A stretch of DNA of 7,191 bases, taken from positions 1 to 7,191 of the forward strand of contig CAVAUD010000103.1 of the NCBI GenBank assembly GCA_963591565.1, in the 5' to 3' direction. Of this stretch, positions 5,137 through 7,191 are shown piece after piece. Under the pieces are notes generated by a model. That model saw only the letters and a program-made list of their open reading frames with translations, was not told where the DNA came from and made no database searches. Every line of letters starts with the position of its first letter. Within the stretch, counting starts at the first letter, position 1. This DNA is from Paratractidigestivibacter sp963591565 (GTDB lineage: Bacteria > Actinomycetota > Coriobacteriia > Coriobacteriales > Atopobiaceae). A program made the translations under genes and the position numbers.

Positions 5137-5194
5137 AATCCCCCGCACAATCGGTCAGTTTTCTTCTCGAAAGTGACCGAAAGTGCGGGGGATT
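5137..5194. terminator. Bidirectional terminator between eda and manA
   Basis: A perfect 12-bp outer stem (5137-5148 with 5183-5194, AATCCCCCGCAC) is followed by an AA/AA internal loop, a 7-bp inner stem (5151-5157 with 5174-5180) and a short TTTC/GAAA stem. On the minus strand it ends in GGGGGATTTTTGTC, a strong U-tract that ends manA. On the plus strand it ends in GGATTCTTCTAT, a weaker one that ends eda. Its place between convergent genes fits use in both directions. Confidence 0.88.
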
Positions 5195-5206
5195 CTTCTA
5201 TCGAGC

Positions 5207-5234
5207 GGGCCCTGCGCCCCGGGCCCTGCGCCCC
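5207..5234. repeat. 14-bp tandem repeat next to the manA stop
   Basis: GGGCCCTGCGCCCC occurs twice in exact tandem (5207-5220 and 5221-5234). A decayed third unit, GTGCCCTACGCCGT, runs over the manA stop codon. The decayed unit enters coding sequence, so the repeat may have grown from the gene's end by slippage. Confidence 0.6.
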
Positions 5235-5239
5235 GTGCC

Positions 5240-6214
5240 CTACGCCGTCGTCGGCACGCGGCTCACGACGAGCTTCATCTGCCCCGAGCAGTGCGCGTCG
5301 CCAAAGCCGGCCGGCACGATGAAGTGGTCGCCGCGCTTGACGGCCGCGCCCGCGACCTCGCCGGCGCCCTCGATGACGCTTGCGCACCTAAAGGTGGGGA
5401 TGGACGAGAAGACCTTCTCGCCGTCAACCGTGACCAGGTCAACGACGTAGCGGTCGGTGTCGGCGAGGTGCTGGATGCCGCCGATCTGCGGAGTGGCGAC
5501 GCTGCCGCTGGTCACGGCCGGCGCCGCGAAGTCGACGCACTCGACGCTCTGCTCGATGTGCAGCGGGCGGCAGGTGCCGTCGGCCTGCTTGCGGTCGTAG
5601 TCGTAGACGCGGTAGGTGACGTCGCTCGACTGCTGGGTCTCGAGGATGACGGTGCCGCCCTTGATGGCGTGGATGGTGCCGGGGTCGATCTGGAAGAAAT
5701 CGCCCTTGTGGATGGGGACCTCGTTCAGAAGCTCCGTCCAGCGGCCCTCGTCGACCATCTGGCGGAACTCGGCCGCGTCCTTGGCGCGCTGCCCCACGAT
5801 GATGGTGCCGCCCTCCTCGCAGCCCAGCACGTACCAGCACTCCTTTTTGCCGAGCGAGCCGTTCTCGTGCTCGGCGGCGTAGGCGTCGTCGGGGTGGACC
5901 TGGACGGAGAGGTCGTCCTTGGCGTCCAAGATCTTGACCAGCAGCGGGAACTCGCGCGCCTGCCCGCCGCGCCCGTCGGGCACCAGGCCAAAGACCTCGC
6001 GCGCCTCGTCCCACACCTGCGAGAGGAACTTGCCCGCAAAGGCCCCGCCGCGCACGCGGCAGTCTCCGTTGGGGTGCGCCGAGATCGCCCAGCACTCGCC
6101 GATCGGCCCGTCGGGAATCTCGTAGCCCCACTCGTCGTGCAGCTCGCGGCCTCCCCAGATCTTCTCGTGAAAAACCGGGTCCAAGAAAATCAACTCATGG
6201 AACTGGCCAGACAT
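5240..6214 (-). CDS. manA: Mannose-6-phosphate isomerase, class I, short cupin type
   Basis: This zinc enzyme interconverts mannose-6-phosphate and fructose-6-phosphate in the cytoplasm. Its 324 residues match the short form found in Bacillus and other Gram-positives rather than the roughly 390-residue enterobacterial form. Likely zinc ligands are Gln105 and His107 (SVQVHPDD), Glu125 (KKECWYVL) and His182 (PGTIHAIKGG). Arg202 in TYRVYDYDR is the probable catalytic arginine. IWGG near residue 20 and WAISAHPNG at 42-50 are family motifs, and a C-terminal cupin-like half follows. The start ATG at 6214 has SD AAGGAG five bases upstream; an in-frame ATG at 6259 has none. It lies 80 bases after the ROK kinase gene on the same strand with no convincing promoter between, so the two are probably co-transcribed. 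That pairing is common for mannose or fructose use. Confidence 0.95.
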   Translation of the reverse strand: MSGQFHELIFLDPVFHEKIWGGRELHDEWGYEIPDGPIGECWAISAHPNGDCRVRGGAFAGKFLSQVWDEAREVFGLVPDGRGGQAREFPLLVKILDAKDDLSVQVHPDDAYAAEHENGSLGKKECWYVLGCEEGGTIIVGQRAKDAAEFRQMVDEGRWTELLNEVPIHKGDFFQIDPGTIHAIKGGTVILETQQSSDVTYRVYDYDRKQADGTCRPLHIEQSVECVDFAAPAVTSGSVATPQIGGIQHLADTDRYVVDLVTVDGEKVFSSIPTFRCASVIEGAGEVAGAAVKRGDHFIVPAGFGDAHCSGQMKLVVSRVPTTA

Positions 6215-6219
6215 CTTTG

Positions 6220-6225
6220 CTCCTT
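6220..6225 (-). promoter_or_regulatory. SD of manA (decides the start)
   Basis: AAGGAG on the minus strand lies five bases before the ATG at 6214, favouring it over the in-frame ATG at 6259. Confidence 0.7.
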
Positions 6226-6294
6226 TTCCTTGTCGGCCTGCCTTGCAATGCCGTGCCATAAACGCGACTATACCGCTAGCGCGCCCGTGCCGTT

Positions 6295-7173
6295 TTAAGC
6301 CTCGGCGAGAAGGGCGCGCCGGCCCAGCTCAAGCGCGCCCATCGCGCCCTGGTTGTCGTTCAAGCTCGGCGCCGTGATGTAGCCCTCGATGTCGCCAAGC
6401 TCGGGCGCGGTGATGTATCCGCCCAGGTAATCGAGGGTCTTCTCGCGTACCAGGGGATAGAGCTGCTCCTGGTGCATGACGCCGCCGCCCAAGATGATGC
6501 GGCGCGGAGAATAGACCAGCACGAGGTTCGCGCACATCTGCGCGAGGTAGTCCGCCTCGATCTGCCAGACCTCGGGCTTATCGGCCAGCTCGACGGCCGG
6601 CTTGCCCCAGCGCGCCTGGATCGAGGGGCCGGCGGCCATGCCCTCCAGGCAGCACGCGTGGCTCGGGCAGTGGCAGGGGCCCTCGTCGCCGGGCACGCGC
6701 GTCACCAGCATGTGGCCCGCCTCGGGGTGGAGCATGCCGTGCAAGAGGCGCCCGCCCAAGATGACGCCCGCGCCCACGCCGGTGCCGATCGTCACGTAGA
6801 CCAGGTCCTGCATGCCCTTCGAGTCGCCGAAGGTCGCCTCGCCCAGGCACGCGACGTTGACGTCGGTGTCGTATCCCACGGGCACGCCGAGGGCGTCGAC
6901 GAAGGCCTGCCTAAGGTGGCAGCCGCGCCACGCGACCTTGGGCGTCTCCAGGATGTCGCCGAAGGTGGGCGAGGCGGGGTCGACCCCGGTGGGCCCAAAG
7001 GCGCCGATGCCCAGGGCCTCGATGCCGCGCTCGGCAAACCAGCCGGTCAGCACCGGCAGGGTCTCTTCCGGCGTCAGGGTGGGGAAGGACGCGCGCTCGA
7101 AGATCGCCCCCGTCTCGTCCCCGATGGCGCACACCATCTTTGTCCCGCCCGCCTCAAGCGCTCCGATTCTCAT
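6295..7173 (-). CDS. ROK-family hexokinase, probable fructokinase
   Basis: This cytoplasmic ATP-dependent sugar kinase of the ROK family has 292 residues, full length. The N-terminal phosphate-binding loop EAGGTK is at residues 7-12. Asp104 in YDTDVNVACLGE is the likely catalytic base. TIGTGVGAGVILGG (128-141) is the ROK glycine-rich segment. The zinc site has His154 in HPEAGH and CPSHACCLEG (Cys169, His172, Cys175), which matches the CPxHxxCLEG form of the Bacillus YdhR/GmuE-type fructokinases rather than the CxCGxxGCxE form of glucokinases (recalled comparison). The neighbour manA also points to fructose or mannose as substrate. The start ATG at 7173 has SD AAAGGA six bases upstream (7180-7185). 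The promoter, if separate, lies outside the right edge. Confidence 0.9.
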   Translation of the reverse strand: MRIGALEAGGTKMVCAIGDETGAIFERASFPTLTPEETLPVLTGWFAERGIEALGIGAFGPTGVDPASPTFGDILETPKVAWRGCHLRQAFVDALGVPVGYDTDVNVACLGEATFGDSKGMQDLVYVTIGTGVGAGVILGGRLLHGMLHPEAGHMLVTRVPGDEGPCHCPSHACCLEGMAAGPSIQARWGKPAVELADKPEVWQIEADYLAQMCANLVLVYSPRRIILGGGVMHQEQLYPLVREKTLDYLGGYITAPELGDIEGYITAPSLNDNQGAMGALELGRRALLAEA

Positions 7174-7191
7174 GACGTGTCCTTTCTCCCT

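Noticed and set aside
6215..6294. A separate manA promoter in the gap after the ROK kinase (TATAGT on the minus strand)
   Set aside because: No acceptable -35 box lies at 16-18 bases from it; co-transcription with the kinase is simpler.
6361..6425. Apparent tandem 12-residue duplication GYITAPELGDIE / GYITAPSLNDNQ near the C-terminus of the ROK kinase
   Set aside because: As I recall the fructokinase subgroup, members normally have two such segments (a GYI...P stretch followed by YI..P.LGDNaG), so this is probably family layout rather than a new duplication.
1..7191. Mobile elements, CRISPR arrays, tRNA or rRNA genes, phage or defence genes
   Set aside because: I found no transposase, terminal repeats with target duplication, spaced direct repeats, tRNA-like cloverleaf or rRNA sequence. 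All genes look like ordinary chromosomal metabolism.

Overview
The window is GC-rich (roughly two thirds G+C by eye). Its genes have C/G-ending codons, good Shine-Dalgarno (SD) sequences and sigma-A-like promoters. This fits a high-GC Gram-positive bacterium. My best guess is a gut Coriobacteriia such as Collinsella, but nothing in the window proves that.

Layout from left to right. (1) Positions 1-460, minus strand: the N-terminal half of a short-chain dehydrogenase of the gluconate 5-dehydrogenase type, cut by the window edge. (2) 710-1732, minus: a LacI-family regulator (LacI-A). (3) 1733-2070: a 338-base gap rich in dyad symmetry. It holds the LacI-A promoter and operator, a 19-bp stem ending in a U-tract, and a 22-bp palindrome. 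(4) 2071-3117, minus: a second LacI-family regulator (LacI-B). (5) 3118-3263: a divergent promoter region with a doubled AATCGATT box. (6) 3264-4301 and 4433-5074, plus: kdgK (2-keto-3-deoxygluconate kinase) and eda (KDPG aldolase). (7) 5137-5194: a bidirectional terminator between convergent units. (8) 5240-6214 and 6295-7173, minus: manA (mannose-6-phosphate isomerase), preceded in its transcription unit by a ROK-family hexokinase or fructokinase.

Two metabolic units meet here. The left one fits uronate or aldonate catabolism. The dehydrogenase would act on a keto-aldonate, KdgK phosphorylates 2-keto-3-deoxygluconate, and Eda splits KDPG into pyruvate and glyceraldehyde-3-phosphate. No 6-phosphogluconate dehydratase is present, so entry through KdgK is more likely than the classical Entner-Doudoroff route. 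The right unit (ROK kinase plus ManA) would move mannose or fructose into fructose-6-phosphate.

The enzymes are standard. The most interesting content is regulatory. An identical palindrome, AAACCGGTTT, lies inside the core promoters of both the dehydrogenase and LacI-A. A different CG-centred box, AATCGATT, lies in the LacI-B/kdgK divergent region. A third CG-centred palindrome and a terminator-like long hairpin sit between the two regulators. I see no transposon, CRISPR array, tRNA or rRNA, and no clearly new system.
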